A stretch of 64,000 bases of DNA, taken from assembly GCF_001590905.1 (NCBI RefSeq), contig NZ_BCTT01000005.1:310001-374000 (forward strand), given 5' to 3'. Source of the stretch: Serratia grimesii NBRC 13537. GTDB lineage: Bacteria > Pseudomonadota > Gammaproteobacteria > Enterobacterales > Enterobacteriaceae. Below, in pieces: positions 9,241-18,044 of the stretch. Position 1 is the first letter of the stretch. Each line of letters begins with the position of its first letter. The notes beneath the pieces are model-generated. The model ran no database searches. It was not told where the DNA came from and worked only from the letters and a program-made list of their open reading frames with translations. Made by a program: the position numbers and the translations under genes.

Positions 9241-9993
9241 TTAGAAAATATTGATATCGGCAACGGAAGGGAAGATGTAGCTCGGACGGAACGGCATGGT
9301 TTCTACATCGTTCAACGTCGAAACGCCAGACAGGACCAAGACGGTTTCCAGACCCGCCTGGAAGCCCGCCAGGATATCGGTGCGCAGGTTGTCGCCAACA
9401 ATCACGGTTTCTTCCGAGTGCCCCTGCATTTTGTTTAGTGCGGCACGGATGATCCACGGACTTGGTTTGCCGACGTAAAATGGTTTACGCCCGGTAATTT
9501 TCTCAATCGGCGCACAGAGTGCACCACAGGCCGGTACGAAGCCATGCCCATGAGTATCCGGGTTAGTGGCAATGAAGCGTGCGCCATTATTCACGAAGTA
9601 GGCGGCTTTGTGCATCATGTCCCAGTTATAGGAGCGAGTTTCACCGACGATCACAAAGTCTGGGTTGATATCGGTAATGGTGAAGCCGGCTTTATACAGT
9701 TCGTGGATCAGTGCACCTTCACCGACCACGTAGGCTTTTTTGCCTTCCTGACGGCGCAGAAAGTCGGCGGTAGCCATGGCTGAGGTATAAAAAGCGCTCT
9801 CTGGGACGTCAAGCCCGGCAGCGGAGAAGCGGTTCGCCAGATCTTGCGCGGTCTGTGACGGATAGTTCGTCAGAACGACCAGTGGCATACCTTGTTCCTG
9901 AATACGCGCCAGGAAAAGATCGGCACCGGGGACCGGCGTGTTGTCATGCAGCAGCACGCCGTCGATATCACATATAACGTTTTTGATTGTCAT
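9241..9993 (-). CDS. nagD: HAD-family ribonucleotide monophosphatase NagD (UmpH)
   Basis: HAD superfamily phosphatase of 250 aa, the E. coli length. Motif I (VICDIDGVLLHDN) carries the two catalytic Asp; motif II is LTNYPS; motif IV (TVIVGDNLRTDI) carries the Mg-binding Asp. E. coli NagD hydrolyses nucleoside monophosphates such as UMP. It is the last gene of nagBACD, 67 bp after nagC. Its link to GlcNAc metabolism is mainly by operon membership. Confidence 0.95.
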   Translation of the reverse strand: MTIKNVICDIDGVLLHDNTPVPGADLFLARIQEQGMPLVVLTNYPSQTAQDLANRFSAAGLDVPESAFYTSAMATADFLRRQEGKKAYVVGEGALIHELYKAGFTITDINPDFVIVGETRSYNWDMMHKAAYFVNNGARFIATNPDTHGHGFVPACGALCAPIEKITGRKPFYVGKPSPWIIRAALNKMQGHSEETVIVGDNLRTDILAGFQAGLETVLVLSGVSTLNDVETMPFRPSYIFPSVADINIF

Positions 9994-10060
9994 TGTTGCT
10001 GTTTCTCATGATTTGCGGCAGGCAAAACGCGAAGATAGCACACCTGCCTGAAGCGGCGGA

Positions 10061-11281
10061 TCAGCTTTCCAGCAATCGCTGCAATAGCACGCCGTTGAGC
10101 ATCGCCCGCTTGGCCAGGGCGAAAGCGCCGATCGCCGAGCGATGATTGAGTTCGGAGGTGACCACCGGCAGATTCTTGCGGAAGTCCTTCAGCACCTGAG
10201 TGTTAATGCAGCTTTGGATTGCCGGCAACAGCACTTTTTCCGCCTCGGTGATTTCACCGGCGATCACCACTTTCTGTGGATTAAACAGATTGATGGCAAT
10301 AGCGACGGCTTTGCCGAGATAACGACCGACGTGCTCAATCACTTCGCTGGCCAGCAGATCACCGCGGTTAGCGGCTTTGCAAATGGCGGCGATGCTACAG
10401 TCGTCGAGCGTCAGCTTGCTTGGGTAACCTTGGGTCAACAATTGGCGTACGCGGTGTTCAATTGCGGCGTTCGCGGCAACGGTTTCCAGGCAACCGAAGT
10501 TACCACAGTGGCAGCGTTCGCCCAGCGGGTCGATCTGAATGTGACCAATTTCACCGACATTGCCGTTGTTGCCCAGGAAAATCTGGCCGTTGACGATAAT
10601 GCCAGCACCGGTACCACGGTGCAGACGCACCAAAATAGAGTCTTCACAGTCGCGGGTGGCACCAAAGTAATGCTCAGCTAATGCCAGGCTGCGAATGTCA
10701 TGGCCGACGAAACTGGTGACATTAAACCGTTGTTGCAGGTTGTCGACCAGCGCCCAGTTGTTGACGCTGATGTGCGGCATATAGCGCACCACGCCTAGCG
10801 CAGGGTCAACCAAGCCAGGCAGGATCACTGCAATGGCAATTAACTCGCGCAGCTTGCGTTGGTAGCTTTCGATAAACTGTGAAATGGCGATGAACAACGC
10901 ATTTTCCAGTGTCTCCTGGGTACGCTCCGGCAACGGGTAGTGTTCTTCACCAAGCGATTTCCCGCTCATGTCGTACAGGGTGATGGTGGCATCATGACGA
11001 CCAAGGCGCACAGCCACGGTATGGAAATGCCGGGTTTCGGAGACAATGGAAATGGCGCGGCGACCGCCGGTGGAGGCTTGCTGATCGACTTCTTTGATCA
11101 GCCCGCGCTCCAACAGCTGGCGAGTAATTTTAGTGACGCTGGCGGGCGCTAGCTGGCTCAGTTCGGCTATTTGAATGCGCGAGATCGGACCTTGTTGGTC
11201 GATCAGACGGTAAACCGCCGCGCCGTTGAGTTGCTTGACTAAGTCAACGTTCCCTATCTGTGCCTGTCCGCCAGTACTCAT
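10061..11281 (-). CDS. nagC: N-acetylglucosamine repressor NagC (ROK family)
   Basis: ROK-family transcriptional regulator of 406 aa, the E. coli length. It has an N-terminal winged helix-turn-helix (about 30-80, ISRIQIAELSQLAPASVTKITRQLLERGLI), a ROK sugar-sensing domain with GTGAGIIVNGQIFLG, and the zinc-binding signature CHCGNFGCLE. It binds GlcNAc-6-P and represses nag, nagE and chiPQ genes; the operators at 13378-13400, 13471-13493, 17642-17662 and 17875-17897 are its likely targets. The ATG at 11281 is preferred to the upstream TTG at 11284 because it reproduces the family N-terminus. Confidence 0.96.
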   Translation of the reverse strand: MSTGGQAQIGNVDLVKQLNGAAVYRLIDQQGPISRIQIAELSQLAPASVTKITRQLLERGLIKEVDQQASTGGRRAISIVSETRHFHTVAVRLGRHDATITLYDMSGKSLGEEHYPLPERTQETLENALFIAISQFIESYQRKLRELIAIAVILPGLVDPALGVVRYMPHISVNNWALVDNLQQRFNVTSFVGHDIRSLALAEHYFGATRDCEDSILVRLHRGTGAGIIVNGQIFLGNNGNVGEIGHIQIDPLGERCHCGNFGCLETVAANAAIEHRVRQLLTQGYPSKLTLDDCSIAAICKAANRGDLLASEVIEHVGRYLGKAVAIAINLFNPQKVVIAGEITEAEKVLLPAIQSCINTQVLKDFRKNLPVVTSELNHRSAIGAFALAKRAMLNGVLLQRLLES

Positions 11282-11308
11282 CAATAATTTTACTCGCTGT
11301 TCATTAAA

Positions 11309-12448
11309 TTAAACCTCGTTACCGTTAACGAGCGTTTTGGTGACCTTAAAATCACGGGTAAATGCGGTCAGGTTCGCCACCTTACCGGCTTCGATCGTGC
11401 CTAAACGGTGATCCACGCCGATGGCGCGTGCTGGATACAGCGTTGCCATACGCAGTGCTTCGTCCAACGCGATACCGACGTGCTCAACGCTGTTCTTCAA
11501 CGCGTCAATCATGGTCAGCGCAGAGCCGCTCAGGGTGCCGTTTTCGTCTACGCACAGCCCGTCGCGATAGTATATTGTTTTACCGGCGAAAATAAATTGG
11601 TCAATATCGGCACCCGCCGGAGCGGTAGCGTCAGTGACCAGCACCAATTTATCACCTTTCATGCGTTTGGCGTTACGGATACTCGCCCAGGCCACATGAT
11701 GACCGTCAGCGATAATGCCGGTATAGACTTCCGGCGTATCGAAAATTGCCCCCATCAGCCCAGGTTCACGCCCGGTAATATATGGCATCGCGTTATACAG
11801 GTGAGTGGCGAAGGTAATGCCGGCAGCAAAGCCTGTGCGGGCCTGATCGTAAGTCGCATTCGAGTGACCGGCGGACACTACGATGCCTGCTGCGGTCAAC
11901 TGCTTGATAAAGTGTGGCTCAACCATTTCCGGTGCCAGCGTGACTTTGGTGATCACATCAGCGTTGGCGCACAGGTAGTCGATCATCTCGCTGGTTGGCT
12001 TGCGGATAAACGCTGGGTTGTGGGTGCCTTTCTTCAGCGGGCTAAGGTATGGCCCTTCCAGATGCAGGCCAAGCGCCTGATTCGGATGTTTTTTCAGATA
12101 AGCGCGCATCACGTCGATGCTGTGCTTCATAAATTCGTCGCTGCTGGTGATCAGCGTAGGCAGATAGCTGGTACAGCCGGATTTTTCGTTGGCACGCTGC
12201 ATGATTTCCAGCGTCTCTTCCGAAATGGCGTCCAGCGAATCGTTAAATTGCACGCCGCCGCAGCCGTTAAGCTGCACGTCAATCAAACCGGGGGCCAGGA
12301 TAGCGCCACCCAGATCGCGCGTTTCAATGCCGGCCGGCAGCTCAGCCAGCGGGCAGACTCGTTCAATCAGCCCATCAGCGATAATAACTGCGTGGTCGTC
12401 AAGTACGTCGTGGCCGGTGAAAATACGGCCGTGGGTTAAAGCGAACAT
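11309..12448 (-). CDS. nagA: N-acetylglucosamine-6-phosphate deacetylase NagA
   Basis: Cytoplasmic amidohydrolase converting GlcNAc-6-P to GlcN-6-P and acetate, 379 aa. It shows [11 protein letters not shown], the metal ligands HLEGPYL and [14 protein letters not shown], and the catalytic Asp in [10 protein letters not shown]. The start at 12448 ([14 protein letters not shown]) matches the family and has a GGGGG Shine-Dalgarno 5 nt upstream; a 5-codon longer reading is unsupported. It begins 18 bp after nagB and is 27 bp from nagC. Confidence 0.96.
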   Translation of the reverse strand: MFALTHGRIFTGHDVLDDHAVIIADGLIERVCPLAELPAGIETRDLGGAILAPGLIDVQLNGCGGVQFNDSLDAISEETLEIMQRANEKSGCTSYLPTLITSSDEFMKHSIDVMRAYLKKHPNQALGLHLEGPYLSPLKKGTHNPAFIRKPTSEMIDYLCANADVITKVTLAPEMVEPHFIKQLTAAGIVVSAGHSNATYDQARTGFAAGITFATHLYNAMPYITGREPGLMGAIFDTPEVYTGIIADGHHVAWASIRNAKRMKGDKLVLVTDATAPAGADIDQFIFAGKTIYYRDGLCVDENGTLSGSALTMIDALKNSVEHVGIALDEALRMATLYPARAIGVDHRLGTIEAGKVANLTAFTRDFKVTKTLVNGNEV

Positions 12449-12466
12449 CGTAGCCCCCTGCAAGAA

Positions 12467-13267
12467 TTAAAGACTCTTAACGCTTTCCGCTTCTAATTCG
12501 CGGAAATATTTAACGGTTTTGACTTTCAGTTCCATGGTGGATGGCTCATCGCACACCACAACAGCTTTGGCATGCAATTGCAGGCAACTGATAGTCCACA
12601 TGTGGTTGATATTGCCTTCCACTGCGGCTTCCAGAGCTTGTGCTTTGGCGTGGCCGGTCACCAGAATCATCACTTCTTCTGCGTCGAGCAGCGTACCTAC
12701 ACCCACGGTCAGTGCAAACTTCGGTACCAGGCTGACATCACCGCCGAAGAAGCGGGAGTTGGCGATACGGGTATCTTCAGTCAGCGTTTTGATGCGAGTA
12801 CGCGATGCCAGAGACGAAGCTGGCTCGTTAAACGCGATATGACCGTCAATGCCGACGCCACCCATGAACAGATTGATTTTGCCGTAGGATTTGATTTTTG
12901 CTTCGTACTGGCGGCACTCGGCGTCAACGTCCGGTGCATTACCATTCAGCAAGTTGATATTTTCACTTGGGATATCAACGTGATCAAAGAAATTACGGTA
13001 CATGAAGGTATGATAGCTTTCCGGGTGTTCCTGCGGCAGGCCAACGTATTCATCCATGTTGAAAGTCACCACATGCTTAAAGCTTACTTCACCTGCTTTG
13101 TGCATCGCAATCAGATGTTTGTACGCTTCCAGTGGAGTACCACCGGTTGGCAGGCCGAGCACAAACGGACGCTCCGCAGTAGGCTTGAATGCGTTGATGC
13201 GCTGGACGATATGGCGGGCGGCCCATTTGCCGACTTGTGCAGTATCTTTCAGTGGGATAAGTCTCAT
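12467..13267 (-). CDS. nagB: Glucosamine-6-phosphate deaminase NagB
   Basis: Aldose-ketose isomerase/deaminase converting GlcN-6-P to fructose-6-P and ammonia, 266 aa as in E. coli. Conserved blocks are [24 protein letters not shown] with the catalytic Asp, and [14 protein letters not shown]. It is the first gene of nagBACD and diverges from nagE across a 334-bp control region that carries two NagC-type operators and a CRP-like site. Confidence 0.97.
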   Translation of the reverse strand: MRLIPLKDTAQVGKWAARHIVQRINAFKPTAERPFVLGLPTGGTPLEAYKHLIAMHKAGEVSFKHVVTFNMDEYVGLPQEHPESYHTFMYRNFFDHVDIPSENINLLNGNAPDVDAECRQYEAKIKSYGKINLFMGGVGIDGHIAFNEPASSLASRTRIKTLTEDTRIANSRFFGGDVSLVPKFALTVGVGTLLDAEEVMILVTGHAKAQALEAAVEGNINHMWTISCLQLHAKAVVVCDEPSTMELKVKTVKYFRELEAESVKSL

Positions 13268-13377
13268 CTAACACCTCTTAGGGTAAGTAAACTAAAGCTA
13301 TACTGGTTCGAGCCTGTGCAAGAGTCCTAAGCGTAACCCAGCTTTATGATTCTCGCGTGAAGCGTCAGGTTCGATGA

Positions 13378-13400
13378 TTTTTTTAATGATAAAATAAGTT
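13378..13400. promoter_or_regulatory. NagC-type operator, nagB side
   Basis: On the minus strand the site reads ACTTATTTTATCATTAAAAA and continues with A and T bases, matching the nagB/nagE type NagC site (TTATTT...ATTAAAAAA). It sits about 110 bp upstream of the nagB start and about 93 bp centre-to-centre from the second operator. That separation fits the repression loop known for E. coli nagBE. Confidence 0.65.
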
Positions 13401-13438
13401 TTGTGTGATGGCTAGCAATGTGGCAGCTAAAGACTGCT

Positions 13439-13462
13439 TTTTGGTGATATAAATCACAAAAA
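13439..13462. promoter_or_regulatory. Predicted CRP site between nagB and nagE
   Basis: GGTGA-TATAAA-TCACA (13443-13458) matches the CRP consensus TGTGA-N6-TCACA with one mismatch and A/T-rich flanks. It lies next to the nagE-side NagC operator, which fits catabolite activation of the divergent genes. Confidence 0.6.
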
Positions 13463-13470
13463 ATGAGGTT

Positions 13471-13493
13471 TTAATTTGCGATACGAAATAATT
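13471..13493. promoter_or_regulatory. NagC-type operator, nagE side
   Basis: The site TTAATTTGCGATACGAAATA followed by ATT is an imperfect palindrome matching the ROK-family (NagC/Mlc) consensus TTATTT-CGCGA-CGAAAT. It is about 109 bp upstream of the nagE start. Confidence 0.7.
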
Positions 13494-13601
13494 TTTTTAC
13501 ACTCCACTTGTTGTCGCTCGTCCAGAGTTAATCGCAGTGTGTGATGGCGCTTGCGTAAAATATGATAAAGCCCATAAAAGGGCATTAGGGGGAATATTAA
13601 G

Positions 13602-15548
13602 GTGAACATACTCGGCTTTTTCCAAAGATTGGGCAGGTCGTTGCAACTGCCAATCGCAGTACTGCCCGTTGCGGCGCTTTTGCTACGCTTCGGGCAGCCT
13701 GATTTACTCAATATTTCGTTCATCGCACAGGCCGGTGGATCAATCTTCGATAACCTGGCGTTAATCTTTGCTATCGGTGTGGCGGCAACCTGGTCGAAAG
13801 ACAATGCCGGTTCCGCTGCATTGGCGGGCGCGGTGGGTTACTTCATCCTGACCAAAGCAATGGTCACTATTAACCCAGCAATCAATATGGGTGTGTTGGC
13901 AGGTATCATTACCGGCCTGGTGGGCGGTGCGGTTTATAACCGCTGGTCCGGCATCAAACTGCCTGAGTTCCTCTCATTCTTCGGCGGTAAGCGTTTCGTC
14001 CCAATCGCTACCGGCTTTTTCTGTTTAATCCTTGCTGCTGTCTTTGGTTATATCTGGCCACCGGTACAGAATGCTATCCACGCAGGCGGTGAATGGATTG
14101 TTTCCATGGGCGCGATCGGTTCCGGCATCTTCGGTTTCGTTAACCGTCTGCTGATCCCAACCGGTTTACACCAGGTACTGAACACCATTGCCTGGTTCCA
14201 GATTGGTGAGTTTACCAATGCTGCCGGCACCATCTTCCACGGTGACATCAACCGCTTCTATGCAGGTGACGGTACTGCCGGGATGTTCATGTCCGGCTTC
14301 TTCCCAATCATGATGTTTGGTCTGCCGGGTGCGGCATTGGCCATGTATTTCGCAGCACCAAAAGAACGTCGTCCAATGGTGGGCGGGATGCTGCTGTCTG
14401 TTGCGTTGACTGCCTTCCTGACCGGTGTAACCGAGCCACTTGAATTCCTGTTCATGTTCCTGGCTCCGCTGCTGTATCTGGTCCACGCTATCTTGACCGG
14501 TATCAGTCTGTTTGTTGCTACGTTGCTGGGCATCCACGCTGGCTTCTCCTTCTCTGCAGGCGCCATCGACTATGTGTTGATGTATAACTTGCCGGCTGCC
14601 AGCAAGAACGTCTGGATGCTGGTTGTGATGGGCCTGGTCGCTTTCGCAGTGTACTTCGTGCTGTTCTCTATCATTATCCGTGCGTTCAACTTGAAAACTC
14701 CGGGCCGTGAAGATGCGTCTGATGATGTCGTCGCACCTGAAGCTAACAGCAATACGGATGAAGGCCTGCGTGCACTGTCTCGCAGCTACATTGGTGCCAT
14801 CGGTGGTTCTGACAACCTGACCGGCATTGATGCCTGTATCACGCGTTTACGTCTGACTGTTAAAGATTCTTCAAAAGTACTCGATGCAAGCTGTAAGCGC
14901 CTGGGGGCTTCAGGCGTGGTGAAACTGAACAAGCAAACTGTTCAGGTTATCGTGGGATCTAAAGCTGAAGCTATTGCTGATGGTATGCGTGCAGTCATTG
15001 CTACCGGCCCGGTTCCTGCGGCAGAAGTCGCACCGGCTGCTGGCGTGAATGTCGCAAAATCACAGGCCGTACCTAATGCACCTAAAGTGGCCTTTGAGTC
15101 GCTGGTGGCTCCGGTAACGGGTGATGTGGTGGCGTTGGATCAGGTTCCTGATGAAGCCTTTGCCAGTAAAGCCGTCGGCGACGGCCTGGCGATTCGCCCG
15201 ACCGATAAAACCGTAGTTGCACCTGCTGATGGTACCATTGTGAAAATCTTCAATACCAATCATGCATTCTGTCTGGAAACGGACAAGGGTGCGGAGATTG
15301 TGGTGCACATGGGTATCGACACCGTAGCGCTGAACGGCCAAGGCTTCAAACGTCTGGTTGAAGAGGGTGCTGAGGTGAAAGCCGGTCAGCCAATCCTTGA
15401 ATTGGATCTGGAGTTCCTGAACGCCAATGCTCGTTCGATGATCAGCCCGGTTGTGGTCAGTAACTCTGACGATTACGCGGGTCTGACGGCGCTGGCGACC
15501 GGCTCTGTGGTGGCTGGCCAGACCAAACTGTTTGAGATCCAAAAATAA
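13602..15548 (+). CDS. nagE: PTS N-acetylglucosamine-specific IICBA component NagE
   Basis: Inner-membrane GlcNAc permease that phosphorylates its substrate during uptake, 648 aa. The domain order is IIC (about 1-370, membrane segments and the GITEPLEF-like GVTEPLEFLFMF signature), IIB (about 390-470, phosphorylated Cys in GIDACITRLRLT) and IIA (about 505-648, active His in EIVVHMGIDTV). The start codon is GTG, preceded by AGGGGG. Divergent from nagB, it is controlled by the intervening NagC and CRP sites and followed by a strong terminator. Confidence 0.97.
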   Translation: MNILGFFQRLGRSLQLPIAVLPVAALLLRFGQPDLLNISFIAQAGGSIFDNLALIFAIGVAATWSKDNAGSAALAGAVGYFILTKAMVTINPAINMGVLAGIITGLVGGAVYNRWSGIKLPEFLSFFGGKRFVPIATGFFCLILAAVFGYIWPPVQNAIHAGGEWIVSMGAIGSGIFGFVNRLLIPTGLHQVLNTIAWFQIGEFTNAAGTIFHGDINRFYAGDGTAGMFMSGFFPIMMFGLPGAALAMYFAAPKERRPMVGGMLLSVALTAFLTGVTEPLEFLFMFLAPLLYLVHAILTGISLFVATLLGIHAGFSFSAGAIDYVLMYNLPAASKNVWMLVVMGLVAFAVYFVLFSIIIRAFNLKTPGREDASDDVVAPEANSNTDEGLRALSRSYIGAIGGSDNLTGIDACITRLRLTVKDSSKVLDASCKRLGASGVVKLNKQTVQVIVGSKAEAIADGMRAVIATGPVPAAEVAPAAGVNVAKSQAVPNAPKVAFESLVAPVTGDVVALDQVPDEAFASKAVGDGLAIRPTDKTVVAPADGTIVKIFNTNHAFCLETDKGAEIVVHMGIDTVALNGQGFKRLVEEGAEVKAGQPILELDLEFLNANARSMISPVVVSNSDDYAGLTALATGSVVAGQTKLFEIQK

Positions 15549-15612
15549 ACTGTTTTACCTGAGTAGTACCCAGGGTGTTTAACGAGTCATGACGGAACGC
15601 ACCCTACCTTTG

Positions 15613-15644
15613 GCGGGAAGAGAGTAATCTCTTCCCGCTTTTTT
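15613..15644 (+). terminator. Rho-independent terminator of nagE
   Basis: An 11-bp stem (GCGGGAAGAGA / TCTCTTCCCGC) with a GTAA loop is followed by a run of six T, about 65 bp after the nagE stop. Confidence 0.9.
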
Positions 15645-15799
15645 ATGGATGATGAAGAGATAAGGGGGCCCTGAAAGGGGGCTGCGATCCATCGTGGTGC
15701 AATGCTCCGCATTTTTCGTGAAACAAACGGTTGTTTCCGGGCGTGGCTTGTTGGATCATAGGCGGTTATGTGTAGCACTTTGCATTGAGGAATAGTGAA

Positions 15800-17464
15800 A
15801 TGAGTGAGGCAGAAGCCCGCCCAACCAATTTTATCCGTCAGATCATTGATGAAGATCTGGCGTCAGGGAAACATGCGTCTGTTCATACCCGTTTCCCGCC
15901 AGAGCCAAATGGCTATCTGCATATCGGCCATGCTAAATCCATCTGCCTGAACTTTGGCATTGCCCAAGATTATCAAGGCCAGTGCAACCTGCGTTTCGAT
16001 GACACTAACCCGGTAAAAGAAGACATCGAGTTCGTTGAGTCGATCAAACACGACGTGGAGTGGTTGGGCTTTGAGTGGAGCGGTAACGTTCGTTACTCCT
16101 CAGATTACTTCGATCAACTGCACCAGTATGCGGTGGAGCTGATCAGTAAAGGCTTGGCCTATGTCGACGAACTGTCGCCTGAGCAGATCCGTGAATATCG
16201 CGGTAGCCTGACCAAGCCGGGCAAAGACAGCCCATACCGTGGCCGCAGCGTAGAAGAGAACCTGGCGCTGTTTGAGAAAATGCGCAACGGTGAGTTCGCC
16301 GAAGGTGCCGCTTGTCTGCGTGCCAAAATTGATATGGCGTCCTCGTTTATCGTGATGCGCGATCCGGTGCTGTACCGTATCAAATTTGCTGAGCATCATC
16401 AGACAGGCAACAAATGGTGCATCTACCCGATGTACGATTTCACCCACTGCATTTCCGATGCGCTGGAAGGGATCACCCATTCGCTGTGTACGCTGGAGTT
16501 CCAGGACAACCGCCGTCTGTATGACTGGGTGCTGGATAACATCACTATCCCTTGTCATCCGCGTCAGTACGAATTCTCGCGTCTGAATCTCGAGTACGCG
16601 ATCATGTCGAAGCGCAAGCTGAACCAGTTGGTGACTGAGCAGATCGTTGAAGGCTGGGATGACCCGCGTATGCCGACCGTTTCTGGTCTGCGTCGCCGTG
16701 GTTATACCGCTGCGTCAATCCGCGAGTTCTGTCAGCGTATCGGCGTGACCAAGCAAGATAACAACGTCGAAATGATGGCGCTTGAGGCTTGTATTCGTGA
16801 AGAGCTGAATGAGAATGCGCCACGTGCGATGGCCGTGCTGGATCCGGTGAAGGTTGTCATCGAAAATATGACCACCGGCGTGGAAATGGTGACCATGCCT
16901 AACCACCCGAACAAACCGGAAATGGGCAGCCGTGAAGTGCCGTTCAGCCGTGAAGTCTATATCGACCGCGCTGACTTCCGTGAAGAAGCCAACAAGCAGT
17001 ACAAGCGTCTGGTATTGGGTAAAGAAGTACGTCTGCGTAATGCATATGTGATCAAGGCAGTGCGCGTTGAGAAAGACGCTGAAGGCGAGATCACCACTAT
17101 TTTCTGCAGCTACGATCCAGATACGTTGAGCAAGGATCCTGCCGATGGCCGCAAGGTAAAAGGCGTAATCCACTGGGTGTCTGCTGAGCATGCGCTGCCG
17201 GCGGAAATTCGTGTGTATGACCGTCTGTTCAACGTGCCAAACCCGGCGGCGGCAGAGGACTTCCTCACCACCATCAACCCTGAGTCACTGGTTATCAAGC
17301 ATGGCTTCGTGGAGCCAAGCCTGGCGGCCGCACAACCTGAAAAAGCCTACCAGTTCGAGCGTGAAGGTTATTTCTGTGCTGACAGCCGCTATTCCTCGGC
17401 TGAACACCTGGTGTTCAACCGCACGGTTGGCCTGCGAGATACTTGGGCTAAAATTGACGCCTGA
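15800..17464 (+). CDS. glnS: Glutaminyl-tRNA synthetase
   Basis: Class I aminoacyl-tRNA synthetase charging tRNA-Gln, 554 aa. The HIGH motif lies in [15 protein letters not shown], and the KMSKS-equivalent is [11 protein letters not shown]. The anticodon-binding beta-barrels occupy the C-terminal third. The ATG at 15800 gives [20 protein letters not shown], matching the family, with GAGG upstream; an in-frame extension of five codons is rejected. It lies between nagE and chiP as in E. coli, where transcription from the nag side can reach glnS, though here a strong terminator separates them. Confidence 0.97.
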   Translation: MSEAEARPTNFIRQIIDEDLASGKHASVHTRFPPEPNGYLHIGHAKSICLNFGIAQDYQGQCNLRFDDTNPVKEDIEFVESIKHDVEWLGFEWSGNVRYSSDYFDQLHQYAVELISKGLAYVDELSPEQIREYRGSLTKPGKDSPYRGRSVEENLALFEKMRNGEFAEGAACLRAKIDMASSFIVMRDPVLYRIKFAEHHQTGNKWCIYPMYDFTHCISDALEGITHSLCTLEFQDNRRLYDWVLDNITIPCHPRQYEFSRLNLEYAIMSKRKLNQLVTEQIVEGWDDPRMPTVSGLRRRGYTAASIREFCQRIGVTKQDNNVEMMALEACIREELNENAPRAMAVLDPVKVVIENMTTGVEMVTMPNHPNKPEMGSREVPFSREVYIDRADFREEANKQYKRLVLGKEVRLRNAYVIKAVRVEKDAEGEITTIFCSYDPDTLSKDPADGRKVKGVIHWVSAEHALPAEIRVYDRLFNVPNPAAAEDFLTTINPESLVIKHGFVEPSLAAAQPEKAYQFEREGYFCADSRYSSAEHLVFNRTVGLRDTWAKIDA

Positions 17465-17486
17465 GTACTGAAATGGTGTTAACGCG

Positions 17487-17516
17487 AAAAAGCGCAACGT
17501 GAGTTGCGCTTTTTTT
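17487..17516 (+). terminator. Rho-independent terminator of glnS
   Basis: A stem of AGCGCAAC / GTTGCGCT with a short GTGA loop is followed by a run of seven T, about 25 bp after the glnS stop. Confidence 0.9.
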
Positions 17517-17641
17517 ATGCCCGCCTTCGCTGTTTATTCCCTTCTAAACGTTTTATTTTCTCAATCTATTTTTAAATTTTTATCTGCCCGGTGCATCAGT
17601 AATTTCTTGATATAAATCATTAGTAATATAACATTGTCTTA

Positions 17642-17662
17642 TATATTCGCGATGCGAATTAA
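17642..17662. promoter_or_regulatory. NagC-type operator 1 upstream of chiP
   Basis: ATTCGC-GAT-GCGAAT (17645-17659) is a perfect palindrome inside an A/T-rich context and matches the ROK-family operator core. It lies about 390 bp upstream of chiP. The site downstream (17875-17897) is 234 bp away, which would allow DNA looping. Confidence 0.65.
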
Positions 17663-17671
17663 TGTCATTTA

Positions 17672-17683
17672 GAGAGCGCTCTC
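17672..17683. promoter_or_regulatory. LacI/GalR-type palindrome upstream of chiP
   Basis: GAGAGCGCTCTC is a perfect 12-bp palindrome with a central CG, the form of operator bound by LacI-family repressors. It lies 10 bp from the first NagC-type site. No LacI-family gene is present in the window, so the regulator is unknown. Confidence 0.45.
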
Positions 17684-17874
17684 ATATTTTTTCTTCTGAC
17701 TGACCTTTTTGATTAAGCTGAAACCATTAATCGTCTCTGGTTGACCTTGTATCATTATTTATTCTGATTTTATTGAATTTTTTATTCGACAGCCTCTTTG
17801 CATAGCCACGTAACAAAATCTCATCGATATGTGCTCTTTGTCATACTTTGACAAATCTCTCTCATAATTCATTT

Positions 17875-17897
17875 GATAATTCGCGTCGCGAAAAATA
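17875..17897. promoter_or_regulatory. NagC-type operator 2 upstream of chiP
   Basis: TTCGCG-T-CGCGAA (17880-17892) is a perfect palindrome with A/T flanks, a close match to the best NagC operators. It lies about 150 bp upstream of the chiP start, probably near the promoter. The rest of the 580-bp glnS-chiP gap holds the first operator, the LacI-type palindrome and the chiP leader. Confidence 0.7.
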
Positions 17898-17973
17898 GTC
17901 TAGCTGTAGCAATAAGTGCTGTGGGGTTTGAGCTCTGTCAGCATTATTTTTTACCCGGTTGGGTTTTTTATTA

Positions 17974-18010
17974 GCAGTCGTGCAGGGCAGTGGTGAACAC
18001 GGGCGACTGC
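17974..18010 (+). promoter_or_regulatory. Hairpin in the chiP leader
   Basis: A 7-bp inverted repeat (GCAGTCG at 17974-17980, CGACTGC at 18004-18010) lies 15 nt upstream of the ChiX pairing site. It could position the ribosome-binding site for regulation; its role is inferred. Confidence 0.4.
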
Positions 18011-18025
18011 AACTTTTAAAGTTAA

Positions 18026-18042
18026 GTCAAAGAGGAATTTCA
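18026..18042 (+). promoter_or_regulatory. ChiX sRNA target overlapping the chiP ribosome-binding site
   Basis: GTCAAAGAGGAATTTCA is the exact reverse complement of the seed region of enterobacterial ChiX (TGAAATTCCTCTTTGAC, recalled from E. coli/Salmonella). It covers the AGAGGA Shine-Dalgarno and ends 2 nt before the ATG. In E. coli and Salmonella, ChiX with Hfq silences chiP translation here, and chitooligosaccharide-induced decoy RNA relieves it. Confidence 0.85.
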
Positions 18043-18044
18043 TT

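Noticed and set aside
11408-12439. 343-codon open frame opposite nagA
   Set aside because: Antisense shadow; nagA fully explains the region.
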